Assembly: GCF_001436045.1 (NCBI RefSeq)
Contig: NZ_AZER01000014.1
Coordinates: forward strand, 1 to 64,000
Direction: 5' to 3'
DNA length: 64,000 nt
Source: Limosilactobacillus frumenti DSM 13145
Lineage (GTDB): Bacteria; Bacillota; Bacilli; Lactobacillales; Lactobacillaceae
Part shown: positions 1-7,912 of the stretch, piece by piece
Position numbering within the stretch: position 1 is the stretch's first letter
Layout of the letters: each line of letters begins with the position of its first letter
Translations under genes and position numbers: made by a program
Notes under the pieces: model-generated
Told to the model about the DNA's origin: nothing
The model's input: only the letters and a program-made list of their open reading frames with translations
Databases searched by the model: none

Positions 1-24
1 CTTGCCTTAGCAAAAGTGGCGTAA
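1..24 (+). CDS. IS3-family transposase OrfB, last seven codons only
   Basis: Only the C-terminal end lies in the window. The first 24 bases read LALAKVA followed by TAA, and they differ at two positions from the last codons of the complete element at 30677 (LALGKVA, stop). The element terminus follows directly. The rest of this gene lies outside the window, so whether it is intact cannot be judged. Confidence 0.75.
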   Translation, partial: LALAKVA

Positions 25-56
25 ATGAAAGTGTCCAACTTACAGGGTTCACTTCA
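1..56 (+). mobile_element. End of an IS3-family insertion sequence
   Basis: These bases match, with several mismatches, the transposase-side terminus of the full element at 30646-32106. They include the end of orfB, a short spacer and the terminal repeat that ends in the complement of TGAAGTGAACCC. The mismatches show that it is a diverged copy of the same IS family. Its other end and target duplication are outside the window. Confidence 0.75.
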
Positions 57-137
57 GAACACTAGAGTCCTCTTTGTGCTTGCGGGGGTTCGAAAACGAA
101 CTAGCAAGCTAGTTCTGTCTCACTCCCTTACTTATTT
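57..137. repeat. GC-rich intergenic segment with a perfect inverted repeat; possible dispersed repeat
   Basis: Positions 98-115 form a perfect 8-bp inverted repeat (GAACTAGC, AA, GCTAGTTC). The neighbouring stretch around 77-93 (CTTGCGGGGGTTCGA) is closely related to the complement of 63466-63492 near the far end of the window. Reading the other strand, both segments share the order GAGAC/GAGAG, GAAC, GTTTTCG, CCCCCGCAAG. It may double as a weak terminator for the carboxypeptidase gene. The repeat assignment is an inference from two copies. Confidence 0.4.
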
Positions 138-1370
138 CTAATTGATTAATCGTTGCCAGAAGTTACCAACCGGGTCTGCTTGCTTAGCATATAACGGTGT
201 GGACCAAGGTTGGTTATTTAAGGTCGTTAATTGAAGTGCTTTAACTTTAATCAAACCAATTTGCTGGTTCTTACGCAGAGGTGCCTTAACACCCTTACCT
301 TTGACCAAAGGCTTTTGGTAATGAGTCGTTACCGTATAGTGGCTAAGCGGCTTATTTGCCCATACTTGAATCGCTACTGGGGTAACTTTGGCAAATCTCT
401 GCCGACCGTTACTTACCCGTACTCGTTGGTCAGATTGCTTTAACTTCAAGGATTGCAAATGGTAGTTACTTTGCAAATAACGGTAAAGTTGCTGGGTAGC
501 TGTAAAACGAGCATCCCCCTTGCCATGAGCATTTAATACTACTGTAATGATCTGGTGACCTTGATACTGCCCAGAGCTAACGAAACAAGCACCTGCTTCA
601 TCAGATGTTCCTGTTTTTAGGCCATCTATTGGAATATCTTTCATCGCCATTGGCTGACCAACAAGCATTTTATTCATATTCCGGTATGTTTTAACTTGCC
701 CTTTAACTCTAATTTGAGATTGAACTTGGCCAGTGGTTTGAACAACATTAGGATAATGTTTTAGTAAATACTGGGCCAATAAAGCAACGTCGCAGGCCGT
801 CATTGAATTCTGTGCTTTATTACTATACTGTTTAAGCTGAAAAGCTTTAGTATCTTCATTATTCAAACCCACAGGATTCACAATTTGATAATCTTTGAGG
901 CCAATCTGCTTTGCTTTAGTCCGCATCTTTTGGTTAAATTGGGCCATCGTTTGTCCATGTGCTGTTGCTAATGCTAGCGCAGCGCCATCCGCTGATTTAA
1001 TTAGCATGGCATTATATAAGTCCTTAACAGTATAAGATTCACCCTTTTGCAACCCCAGAGCTGAATAATTCTTATCATTTGAAATATCAGCCAACTGCTT
1101 ATTAAAGGTAATCTTGTCATTCCAATGCAATTGATGGTGCTGAATTTCATCTTCAATCACACATGCTGTCAGCAATTTACTAATTGACGCCACTGGTAGT
1201 TTTTGATTTGAATTTTGTTGGTAAATAACTTGACCAGTCGCCGCATCAGCAATCAGCGCAGCCTTTGCATCAACAACATGATCATTAGCTGCAGCATTGA
1301 CCGGTGATCCTATCACAAAAGACAATATTGCAATTAATATTACTGACAATCCCCAAATCAAACGTTTCAT
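138..1370 (-). CDS. dacA: D-alanyl-D-alanine carboxypeptidase (PBP5/DacA type)
   Basis: This 410-residue secreted penicillin-binding protein would trim the terminal D-Ala from peptidoglycan stem peptides. The chosen start gives a signal peptide (MKRLIWGL, hydrophobic core, cleavage near VNAAA). Serine-protease-like motifs are present in order: S62-I-S-K65, then SAD in the place of the usual SxN, then KTG inside DGLKTGTSDEAG. A C-terminal beta-rich PBP5 domain follows. A GGAG lies about 18 nt upstream of the start, longer than usual, so the exact start is less certain than the identity. It neighbours an L,D-transpeptidase in the same orientation. Confidence 0.92.
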   Translation of the reverse strand: MKRLIWGLSVILIAILSFVIGSPVNAAANDHVVDAKAALIADAATGQVIYQQNSNQKLPVASISKLLTACVIEDEIQHHQLHWNDKITFNKQLADISNDKNYSALGLQKGESYTVKDLYNAMLIKSADGAALALATAHGQTMAQFNQKMRTKAKQIGLKDYQIVNPVGLNNEDTKAFQLKQYSNKAQNSMTACDVALLAQYLLKHYPNVVQTTGQVQSQIRVKGQVKTYRNMNKMLVGQPMAMKDIPIDGLKTGTSDEAGACFVSSGQYQGHQIITVVLNAHGKGDARFTATQQLYRYLQSNYHLQSLKLKQSDQRVRVSNGRQRFAKVTPVAIQVWANKPLSHYTVTTHYQKPLVKGKGVKAPLRKNQQIGLIKVKALQLTTLNNQPWSTPLYAKQADPVGNFWQRLIN

Positions 1371-1465
1371 AGTGTTATTCGATTTAATCTCCTTTTTACT
1401 GAAGTTAGAAGTTATATTAATGCCCGACAAGCTTTCCACTTCAGACAGTATTGATATAGGCCTAA

Positions 1466-2119
1466 TTAATCCTGAATGACAACCTTTGTTCCCGTTGGCA
1501 AATTATGCTCCATCCACTTGGCATCAGCCACTGACAATCGGACACAGCCATGTGAACCGGTGAATTTGCCTAGCTTAGCGGCTTCTTCCTTAATATAGTG
1601 GCCGTTAGCGTCTGTTGGTACAGAATGGAAAAGGTACTGGCCATGATCATGCCAGGAAACGTAGTAATTAGCCCCCACTTTGACTTGAGAATTAAAAAAG
1701 TGGTCTCCACGTTCTTCCTGGACGTGGAAAGTCCCGGTTGGCGTTGCACTCTTCTTCTTTCCAGTCTTGGGGTCAGTCTTATAGACCCCTGCGCTGCAGT
1801 ACATCGTGTAAATCACTTTGTTACCGTCATATAAATAGACCCGATTCTTGGGAATAACAACCTTTACCCACAGGCGTTTCACTTTAGATAAGTCGGGGTA
1901 AGGAACCGTCTCAGATGACTTACGCCAATCGATCGGCGTCCGCATATGATTACTTACTGCTTCCTTATGATGACTCTTTTTTGGTGTTATCTTGCTGCTC
2001 GTCACCTTATCCGCTGCTAATCGTTGTTCACGGTGATGGTGGACAGCCGGAACGATCATTAGCACAATCATAACTAAGCAAAAAATGATGTATATTAGGT
2101 TCTTTGTTCGTCCACGCAC
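1466..2119 (-). CDS. L,D-transpeptidase, YkuD domain, membrane-anchored
   Basis: A 217-residue protein with one N-terminal membrane segment (about residues 8-24), a charged linker and a YkuD catalytic domain. The hallmark motif SHGCVRLS is near the C-terminus, with Cys192 as predicted nucleophile and an upstream HSVP histidine. Enzymes of this family make 3-3 peptidoglycan cross-links or attach or remodel wall peptides. The start is GTG, preceded by AGAGGG at good spacing. It lies directly upstream of dacA on the same strand (about 95 nt apart), which suggests coordinated wall remodelling. Confidence 0.9.
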   Translation of the reverse strand: MRGRTKNLIYIIFCLVMIVLMIVPAVHHHREQRLAADKVTSSKITPKKSHHKEAVSNHMRTPIDWRKSSETVPYPDLSKVKRLWVKVVIPKNRVYLYDGNKVIYTMYCSAGVYKTDPKTGKKKSATPTGTFHVQEERGDHFFNSQVKVGANYYVSWHDHGQYLFHSVPTDANGHYIKEEAAKLGKFTGSHGCVRLSVADAKWMEHNLPTGTKVVIQD

Positions 2120-2214
2120 TGTTATGTTCCCTCTACTTTCAATACCAGTTCAAAACGCTTATATTATACTATAAAGATGTCAGTATCGGTGTACTACTAT
2201 GGAAGTGATCTCAA

Positions 2215-2298
2215 TTGCGCGAAAATCTCAAAATATCCTACTTAACGGCAATTGCTTTTTTCATTGTCATTGTAATTTGTGCCAATTTAATTTCATAA
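2215..2298 (+). CDS. Putative 27-residue single-span membrane peptide
   Basis: A TTG-started frame of 27 codons reads LRENLKISYLTAIAFFIVIV, followed by ICANLIS and TAA. It is a short charged N-terminus followed by one strongly hydrophobic helix. GGAAGTG lies 7 nt upstream as a possible SD. The stop is 12 nt before the start of the next small membrane protein, so the two could be co-translated. No family is recognised. The evidence is composition, SD and position only. Confidence 0.45.
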   Translation: MRENLKISYLTAIAFFIVIVICANLIS

Positions 2299-2310
2299 GG
2301 GGTAAGTAAA

Positions 2311-2559
2311 ATGTCAGCATTAATGAACGCCATTATTCGCGGGTGGCACTATACAATCACTCACCATTGGTCTAAGGATCTCTTGCGTGCTAATTTATTG
2401 TTGATTGCTTTAGTAGTGCTGTACCAGTTATTCCACTTTCATTGGCAACCAATTCATTTGGCTTTGTTTGTAAAGGGATGGCTCTTAATGAACGTGTGCC
2501 TGATCTTCAAAATGTTATTAGATGGCATCGATCGTTATCGTCACCAATCAAGATATTAG
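2311..2559 (+). CDS. Small hypothetical membrane protein (82 aa)
   Basis: The protein has a basic, His/Trp-rich N-terminus and two hydrophobic segments (about residues 28-42 and 49-66), ending in a charged tail. AAGGGG precedes the ATG at good spacing. It is transcribed divergently from the L,D-transpeptidase; a TATACT-like -10 is visible near 2165-2170. It is followed by a bidirectional terminator. I do not recognise the family. Confidence 0.7.
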   Translation: MSALMNAIIRGWHYTITHHWSKDLLRANLLLIALVVLYQLFHFHWQPIHLALFVKGWLLMNVCLIFKMLLDGIDRYRHQSRY

Positions 2560-2571
2560 TTACCCACTGTT

Positions 2572-2610
2572 AAAAGGCCTTCAGCGTTCACATGAACACT
2601 GAAGGCCTTT
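2572..2610. terminator. Bidirectional intrinsic terminator
   Basis: AAAAGGCCTTCAG and CTGAAGGCCTTT form a long stem around a CGTTCACATGAACA region. T or A runs on both sides serve the small membrane gene and the convergent flavin reductase. Confidence 0.85.
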
Positions 2611-2631
2611 CGTTTGCTCTATCACCATGTT

Positions 2632-3627
2632 CTACCGATTGATTTTCATGGAAGAACTATGCATTGCCATCCGTTTATGCGGATATAACTGTTTTGCCAG
2701 GGACGTAATGGCAGTTGGTGCCTCGCCAAAAGCAGTAGCAATCAACGCTACCTTTCCTGGGTAAATAACACCATCGCCAATCGCGTACACCCCATCAATG
2801 TTGGTTTCCATAGTCGAATCAACCTTGATCATGTTGCGCTGACTGTCTAAGTCAAGGGACCACTGATTGAGGGCCGCGTTATTTGACGTGAAACCGTAAT
2901 TCACAATAACTTGGTCGACATTCAGTTGGTCGATCTCGTCAGTATGCATTTTCTTTAGGTCTAACGTGACGGATTCATCATCTTGAACCGTTAATTTTCT
3001 TGGCAGATATGGTGTCATTAATTTGACGGACGATTCTTTCAATTTCGTCACGGTATGTTCAAGCCCCCGGAACTGATCACGACGGTGAACAATTGAAACC
3101 TGCTTGGCAACTGGTTCCAGCATCAAGGCAATATCAATAGCGGAATCGCCACCACCAAGTACTGCCACCCGTTGACCTGCAAAGGCATCCTTGTGAGTAA
3201 CAAAGTAGTGAAGCTGGTGTCCTTCTAATTGATCAGCATCGGGCAGAGCCAGCTTCCGTGGTTGAAATGCACCATTACCCAACGCAATCACAACCGCCCG
3301 TGATCGGGATGTCCGTTGATCACTCTTAATAACGAAAGAACCATCGTCTTCTTTGACAACATCCTTGACGGTTTCATCAGTAAACACTTTAACGGGAGCA
3401 ACCTGCATTTGTTTCTTTAATGAATCAACTAATTGACGGCCGGTAACTCCGGGCATGCCGGCAACATCCCAGATCTTCTTCTCAGGATAAAGTGCGCCCA
3501 CTTGACCACCCAACTGGGGAAGGCTTTCAATTAACTGAGCGTTTAGTTCATGAAGACCACAATAAAAGGCCGCAAACATTCCGGCAGGGCCACCACCAAT
3601 AATTGTTACATCATATTTCTCTGTCAT
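2632..3627 (-). CDS. Ferredoxin/flavodoxin--NADP+ reductase, thioredoxin-reductase-like (YumC type)
   Basis: A 331-residue flavoprotein. The FAD motif GGGPAG sits at residues 11-16, the NADP motif GGGDSAID in the middle and an AIGDG FAD motif near the end. There is no CxxC redox pair, which separates it from thioredoxin reductase and fits the type-2 ferredoxin-NADP reductases of Firmicutes. These enzymes move electrons between NADPH and ferredoxin or flavodoxin. The start ATG at 3627 has an excellent SD (GAGGAGGAC); the longer upstream frame is unlikely. Confidence 0.88.
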   Translation of the reverse strand: MTEKYDVTIIGGGPAGMFAAFYCGLHELNAQLIESLPQLGGQVGALYPEKKIWDVAGMPGVTGRQLVDSLKKQMQVAPVKVFTDETVKDVVKEDDGSFVIKSDQRTSRSRAVVIALGNGAFQPRKLALPDADQLEGHQLHYFVTHKDAFAGQRVAVLGGGDSAIDIALMLEPVAKQVSIVHRRDQFRGLEHTVTKLKESSVKLMTPYLPRKLTVQDDESVTLDLKKMHTDEIDQLNVDQVIVNYGFTSNNAALNQWSLDLDSQRNMIKVDSTMETNIDGVYAIGDGVIYPGKVALIATAFGEAPTAITSLAKQLYPHKRMAMHSSSMKINR

Positions 3628-3723
3628 AATGTCCTCCTCACGCATCACATTTAATTGTAGCATGGTTTAACTTGTCGCACGCTTAGAAAGCATTGTATGA
3701 TTTTACCAAAGGAAGTGAACCTT

Positions 3724-4686
3724 ATGGTAAAGCAAAAAATGATTCTCGACTTAGACACTGGTGTTGATGATGCCTTAGCTCTGGCCTATGCCCTCGCTGA
3801 TCCGGCAGTCGACCTCATTGGGGTTGTGGCGTCGTATGGTAATAACCTCGTGCAGCAAACAGCCAAGAATACTTGTCAGTTATTGGATTTACTAGGTCAC
3901 CCAGAAGTCCCCGTTTTCTTGGGCACTCATCACTCCATGAGTAGTCAATCATTCAAAGTAATGGAAGTCAGCAAGCAAATCCATGGTGAAAATGGAATTG
4001 GGAATATTTCCCTACCAGAGCCAGAGAAAGGTCCCCGTGAACAGGACGGCATTGATTTCCTCATTGCAGCTGCCCACCAATACCAACGACGATTAACAAT
4101 CGTGCCCACTGGTCCAATGACCAACCTAGCGGAAGCTATTCAAAAGGATCGCTCAATTATCGACTTGATTGGTAACGTCACTTTCATGGGTGGCGCTTTA
4201 ACCGTTGAAGGCAACGTTAGTGAAGTAGCAGAAGCTAACATCAACCAGGATGCGGAAGCTGCAAACATTGTCTTTACCAGTGGATTGCCACTTACCATGG
4301 TGGGCCTCGATGTCACCCTCCGCACACTTTTGACAAAAGCTGAAACTGCCCAATGGCGGCAATTAGGAACGGTTGCCGGAAAGACATATGCAGATTTGAC
4401 TGACTTTTATATTGACGCTTATGATCACCTAGGAATTGACCATCACGGTTGTGCTATTCATGATCCTCTGGCAGTAGGGGTAGCCATTGACCCTTCATTT
4501 GTTTCGATGATTCAACTACCAATGAAAGTTACCACTGCTGGTCCTAATTATGGCCGGACAATCGGTGACAAAGCGCGGTTAAATGACCACCGTCGCCTTG
4601 TTAATGTCGCAGTTCAAGTTGATAAAGCACGCTTCGTGAATTCATTTATGAGTCACCTCAAGGTAATGCTTAATCAACAATCTTAA
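3724..4686 (+). CDS. Ribonucleoside hydrolase (IunH/RihC family)
   Basis: A 320-residue enzyme predicted to hydrolyse the N-glycosidic bond of nucleosides to free base and ribose. The calcium-binding signature DLDTGVDDA is at the N-terminus, and the PTGPMTNLAEA and conserved GCAIHDPLA elements follow. The ATG at 3724 is preceded by AGGAAGTG at good spacing; the upstream in-frame ATG at 3697 has no comparable SD. Base specificity cannot be read from the sequence. Salvaged ribose would feed the phosphoketolase pathway. Confidence 0.9.
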   Translation: MVKQKMILDLDTGVDDALALAYALADPAVDLIGVVASYGNNLVQQTAKNTCQLLDLLGHPEVPVFLGTHHSMSSQSFKVMEVSKQIHGENGIGNISLPEPEKGPREQDGIDFLIAAAHQYQRRLTIVPTGPMTNLAEAIQKDRSIIDLIGNVTFMGGALTVEGNVSEVAEANINQDAEAANIVFTSGLPLTMVGLDVTLRTLLTKAETAQWRQLGTVAGKTYADLTDFYIDAYDHLGIDHHGCAIHDPLAVGVAIDPSFVSMIQLPMKVTTAGPNYGRTIGDKARLNDHRRLVNVAVQVDKARFVNSFMSHLKVMLNQQS

Positions 4687-4691
4687 GTAAT

Positions 4692-4720
4692 TTGTCTCTT
4701 TATGCCAATTGATGTATGAT
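4692..4720 (+). promoter_or_regulatory. Promoter of the thiamine-precursor transporter operon
   Basis: TTGTCT (4692-4697) and TATGAT (4715-4720) are separated by 17 bp and sit just upstream of the TPP riboswitch. Confidence 0.6.
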
Positions 4721-4730
4721 ATAGCTAAAT

Positions 4731-4851
4731 AATTACTGGGGTGCCAACCGGCTGAGATCATACCCATTGAACCTGTCTAGATAATGCTAGCGAAGGAATC
4801 GGTAATCAGTTCAGTCTTTTCCCCAGTTGTCTTTGACGCTGGGGCTTTTTT
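4731..4851 (+). promoter_or_regulatory. TPP riboswitch with intrinsic terminator expression platform
   Basis: The THI-box core is present: GGGGTGCC, CTGAGA, ACCC, TTGAACCTG and GATAATGCTAGCGAAGGAA. P1 forms between ATTAC (4732-4736) and GTAAT (4802-4806). A terminator follows: CCCCAG (4821-4826), CTGGGG (4839-4844), then six T. ACTGGGG at 4735-4741 is complementary to the terminator arm CCCCAGT, giving a readable switch: TPP binding traps the 5' strand in the aptamer and frees the terminator. It controls the ykoEDC genes directly downstream. Confidence 0.95.
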
Positions 4852-4874
4852 GTGCCCAGAAAGGGATTTTCATT

Positions 4875-5441
4875 ATGTTTCGTAATTTCCATCTAAAAGA
4901 TATTATTTTTCTGGCCATCATTGGGATTATATTTGGAGTCATTTACCTGGCCACCGGTTTTATCTATAACGGACTAACCGTCCTTCTAACACCATTCGGT
5001 TACGGCCCGATGGCCAACGACATTACAATCGGCATTTGGTGCATGGCGGGTCCCCTTGCTGGTTTCATTTTACGTTTACCAGGGGCACCATTCCTCAGTG
5101 AATTTTTGAGTGCCACGGTAGAAACCCTTCTTGGTGACCAATGGGGTGCATCTAACATTCTTTCAGGACTTGTCCAGGGAATTGGCTCAGAATTAGGATT
5201 TACCATTACATTTTATAAGCTGTATAACTGGTTGACCCTTGTTCTCACTAGTACGATGATGACTGCAACTACCTTTACCTGGGATTGGTTCCGCAACGGT
5301 TACAGTCACTTCACACCCAGCATGCTTACCACCATGTTGATTGTGCGCTGGTTCAGCATGTTCCTATTTACCGGTGTACTAGTAAAACTTATCATCAATT
5401 TGTTGAATCGTGCTCATGTTATTCAGAGGATTAGCAAATGA
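4875..5441 (+). CDS. ykoE: ECF transporter S component, YkoE (thiamine/HMP precursor)
   Basis: A 188-residue membrane protein with about six hydrophobic segments, the substrate-binding subunit of the YkoEDC energy-coupling-factor transporter. The family is linked to hydroxymethylpyrimidine or thiamine uptake; here the TPP riboswitch immediately upstream supports that. The start ATG at 4875 follows AAGGGA; the longer frame would begin inside the riboswitch terminator. Its stop overlaps the next start (ATGA), so translation is coupled to the ATPase. Confidence 0.9.
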   Translation: MFRNFHLKDIIFLAIIGIIFGVIYLATGFIYNGLTVLLTPFGYGPMANDITIGIWCMAGPLAGFILRLPGAPFLSEFLSATVETLLGDQWGASNILSGLVQGIGSELGFTITFYKLYNWLTLVLTSTMMTATTFTWDWFRNGYSHFTPSMLTTMLIVRWFSMFLFTGVLVKLIINLLNRAHVIQRISK

Positions 5442-6814
5442 CTATTCAAATCCACCAACTATCTTTTGCATATCCCAATCAGCCAGCTATTCTGCACCAA
5501 CTCAATCTGAACATTCCCGATAATTCTTTTACACTTTTATCTGGGCCAACTGGCTGTGGTAAAACCACCTTGCTCAAGCTAATTGCCGGTTTGCTTCCCA
5601 AATATGGTGGGCATGTCACTCATGGGAAACTAACCATTGACGGTCATCCCCGCATTGCAATGCTGTTTCAGGACCCCGCAATGCAGTTTACGATGGACAC
5701 AGCCCGGCATGAACTAGAATTTACTTTAGAAAATCTTCAGACGCCCCATGAACAAATTGCCTCGCAGGTTGACCATATCTTAAGTAAGGTACATTTGTCG
5801 TCAATAGCTGATCAGCCATTGACGACCTTATCTGGTGGCCAGCTTCAGGCAGTTGCCCTCGCTACCACATTAGCGATGAATGCGAAAATCATTCTCCTTG
5901 ACGAACCGTTCACCAATATTGATGAAACCAGTCGAAACTTTCTATTAGCGACTTTAAAAGCGGAACAATCTAGGCGGCACTTAACCGTAGTGATTAGTGA
6001 CCATGACTTGCATGGTTATCAAAAATATATCCAACAAATCGTTGAATTCAGTTCTCAACGAGTCAAGATGTTAACACCATTACAAAGTCAAGCAAAGTTA
6101 AAGCAAGCTGATGATCAAGCAAGTATTCACCTAGAGGTTACGATCCCATCAGGTCATAACCCGGCTTTTCAGTTATCTAACACGCAGTTACACCGGGGAC
6201 AACACCTCATTCTCGACCAAAGTCAATTATTCATTCCTCGTAATGAGGTGACTCTAATTACTGGGCCGTCGGGGTGCGGTAAATCAACTTTTCTGAATGC
6301 GCTCAGTAAGCAATTACCATATACGGGTCGTATTAGTTACTTACAAAAGAATATTAAAAAATTATCACCCGGGAAATATTTCCGTCAGGTTGGTTTACTT
6401 TTTCAACATACTGACGACCAATTCATCAATATCACCGTTAAGGAAGAAATCATGTTAAGCCAAAAGCATGGGCATAGCACTTTTTTCACGAATCAGCGGA
6501 TTAATGAGGTAATTGACGACTTTAGACTGCGTAATTTAGCTGACCGGGTGGTATATTCATTATCTGGCGGGCAAAAAAAGCTTTTACAAATCCTCGTAAT
6601 GTTAATTATGGGGCAAGCCGTTCTACTAATGGACGAACCATTTAACGGATTGGACCACCAGATCCAGCGCAAACTACTGAAGTTGATTAAAGTCAGCCAA
6701 AAGCAGTCACCACAAACTTTACTAATTGTCAGCCACCAGCCTGAACAATTCCAAGAGATTGTACAGCACCATCTTAAGATGACGGATCACCACCTCATCT
6801 ACCAGGAGGACTAG
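5438..6814 (+). CDS. ykoD: ECF/YkoD duplicated ABC ATPase
   Basis: A 458-residue protein made of two ABC ATPase domains in tandem. The first has Walker A GPTGCGKTT, signature LSGGQ and Walker B LLDEPF. The second has GPSGCGKST, LSGGQ and LLMDEPF. All motifs are intact, so both sites should hydrolyse ATP. It powers uptake through YkoE and YkoC. The first codon overlaps the ykoE stop; ykoC starts 2 nt after its own stop. Confidence 0.93.
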   Translation: MTIQIHQLSFAYPNQPAILHQLNLNIPDNSFTLLSGPTGCGKTTLLKLIAGLLPKYGGHVTHGKLTIDGHPRIAMLFQDPAMQFTMDTARHELEFTLENLQTPHEQIASQVDHILSKVHLSSIADQPLTTLSGGQLQAVALATTLAMNAKIILLDEPFTNIDETSRNFLLATLKAEQSRRHLTVVISDHDLHGYQKYIQQIVEFSSQRVKMLTPLQSQAKLKQADDQASIHLEVTIPSGHNPAFQLSNTQLHRGQHLILDQSQLFIPRNEVTLITGPSGCGKSTFLNALSKQLPYTGRISYLQKNIKKLSPGKYFRQVGLLFQHTDDQFINITVKEEIMLSQKHGHSTFFTNQRINEVIDDFRLRNLADRVVYSLSGGQKKLLQILVMLIMGQAVLLMDEPFNGLDHQIQRKLLKLIKVSQKQSPQTLLIVSHQPEQFQEIVQHHLKMTDHHLIYQED

Positions 6815-6816
6815 CT

Positions 6817-7467
6817 ATGAACCCAAGTTTAAAATTGCTTCTGCTCTTACTCATTTCAATTGAAGTTAGTTTTACCGACCGTCTTACCGCTAACGTTATC
6901 CTGGCGGTAATCTTGCTTGGTCTCTTAGTCAGTCAACGATTAAAATGGCGGCAATTACTGTGGGCATTATGTTTACCATTGATCCCAGGGGTCGCTGTAA
7001 TGATCACCCTCGGGGCATATTCAGGGCATAACTGGTTCCTTGCCTGGGTCATGCTATCCCGTTTCTACGTTTATGTATTGGCCGGCAGTACCCTTATTTT
7101 CACTACAACCAACTTGGAACTAGTCCGTTCCTTGGAACAAAATGCCCATCTTTCTAGTAAATTTGCTTATGGGACGTTAGCTGCTCTGAATATTTTTCCC
7201 ACCATCCGTCGGTCTGTTTCCCGCATTCAGGTTGCTGGTCAAATGCGTGGTGTTACCCTCCATTGGTGGTCACCAACGTTATACTTTAAAGCCATTCTGG
7301 CAGCCCTTCGTTGGTCAGACCAGCTTGCTCAAGCGATGGAAATGCATGGCTTCCGCGAAGGCAAAGCACGGACCGCTGCAGAAACAATTATTATCCGCAA
7401 ACGCGACTGGCTCATTCTGTTCGTTTCACTGGTTATTTTGCAAGGATTACTGATTGCCTTCCCGTAG
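6817..7467 (+). CDS. ykoC: ECF transporter T component, YkoC
   Basis: A 216-residue integral membrane protein with several hydrophobic helices in the first half and the EcfT-type coupling region (RGVTLHWW, then MEMHGFREGKAR), which resembles the short Ala-Arg-Gly-type coupling helices of the family. CAGGAGGACTAGCT before the ATG gives a strong SD. It is the last gene of the riboswitch-controlled operon. Confidence 0.9.
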   Translation: MNPSLKLLLLLLISIEVSFTDRLTANVILAVILLGLLVSQRLKWRQLLWALCLPLIPGVAVMITLGAYSGHNWFLAWVMLSRFYVYVLAGSTLIFTTTNLELVRSLEQNAHLSSKFAYGTLAALNIFPTIRRSVSRIQVAGQMRGVTLHWWSPTLYFKAILAALRWSDQLAQAMEMHGFREGKARTAAETIIIRKRDWLILFVSLVILQGLLIAFP

Positions 7468-7504
7468 CTTTTTGGGCATAATAGAAGAAAAACTGGAGGT
7501 CAAT

Positions 7505-7843
7505 ATGAACGATAATTCTTTAACGACACGGATTGTCAACACATTATCTTACATTAGTATTCTCTTTTTACCCGTTATCTTTCCATTAATCGTCTGGATC
7601 GTTGCGGGGCCTGATCAACCCAGTATCAGGCACCATGCTAAATGGGCTTTCTGGTCACAGATCTTCCCACTATTGTATATTATTTTTGCGATCCTGGTCT
7701 TGTCGCTGTCTGCATGGAACTCAGCCTTTTCGCATCTTGGTGCGTTAGGCGGTGTCTTATTAACTTTTGCCTTATTGTTAGCGTTGTTGCTGTACATCTA
7801 CAATATTGCAATGGCCATTAAAATGTTAATTGGTCGTGAATAA
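7505..7843 (+). CDS. DUF4870-type small membrane protein
   Basis: A 112-residue protein with three predicted membrane helices and an RHHAKWAFWSQ segment that resembles the conserved His-Ala-Lys region of DUF4870 (Tic20-like) proteins. Function is unknown for the family. The ATG at 7505 has the SD TGGAGG; the longer frame overlaps ykoC. It could be transcribed with ykoC or from its own promoter. Confidence 0.75.
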   Translation: MNDNSLTTRIVNTLSYISILFLPVIFPLIVWIVAGPDQPSIRHHAKWAFWSQIFPLLYIIFAILVLSLSAWNSAFSHLGALGGVLLTFALLLALLLYIYNIAMAIKMLIGRE

Positions 7844-7859
7844 AACATAACGATGTAGT

Positions 7860-7896
7860 AGCGAGATCAAGCAAATGCTGGTATCTCGCTTTATTT
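7860..7896 (+). terminator. Intrinsic terminator
   Basis: AGCGAGAT (7860-7867) pairs with ATCTCGCT (7883-7890), followed by TTATTT. Confidence 0.75.
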
Positions 7897-7912
7897 GTAT
7901 TGAGGTTTCATT

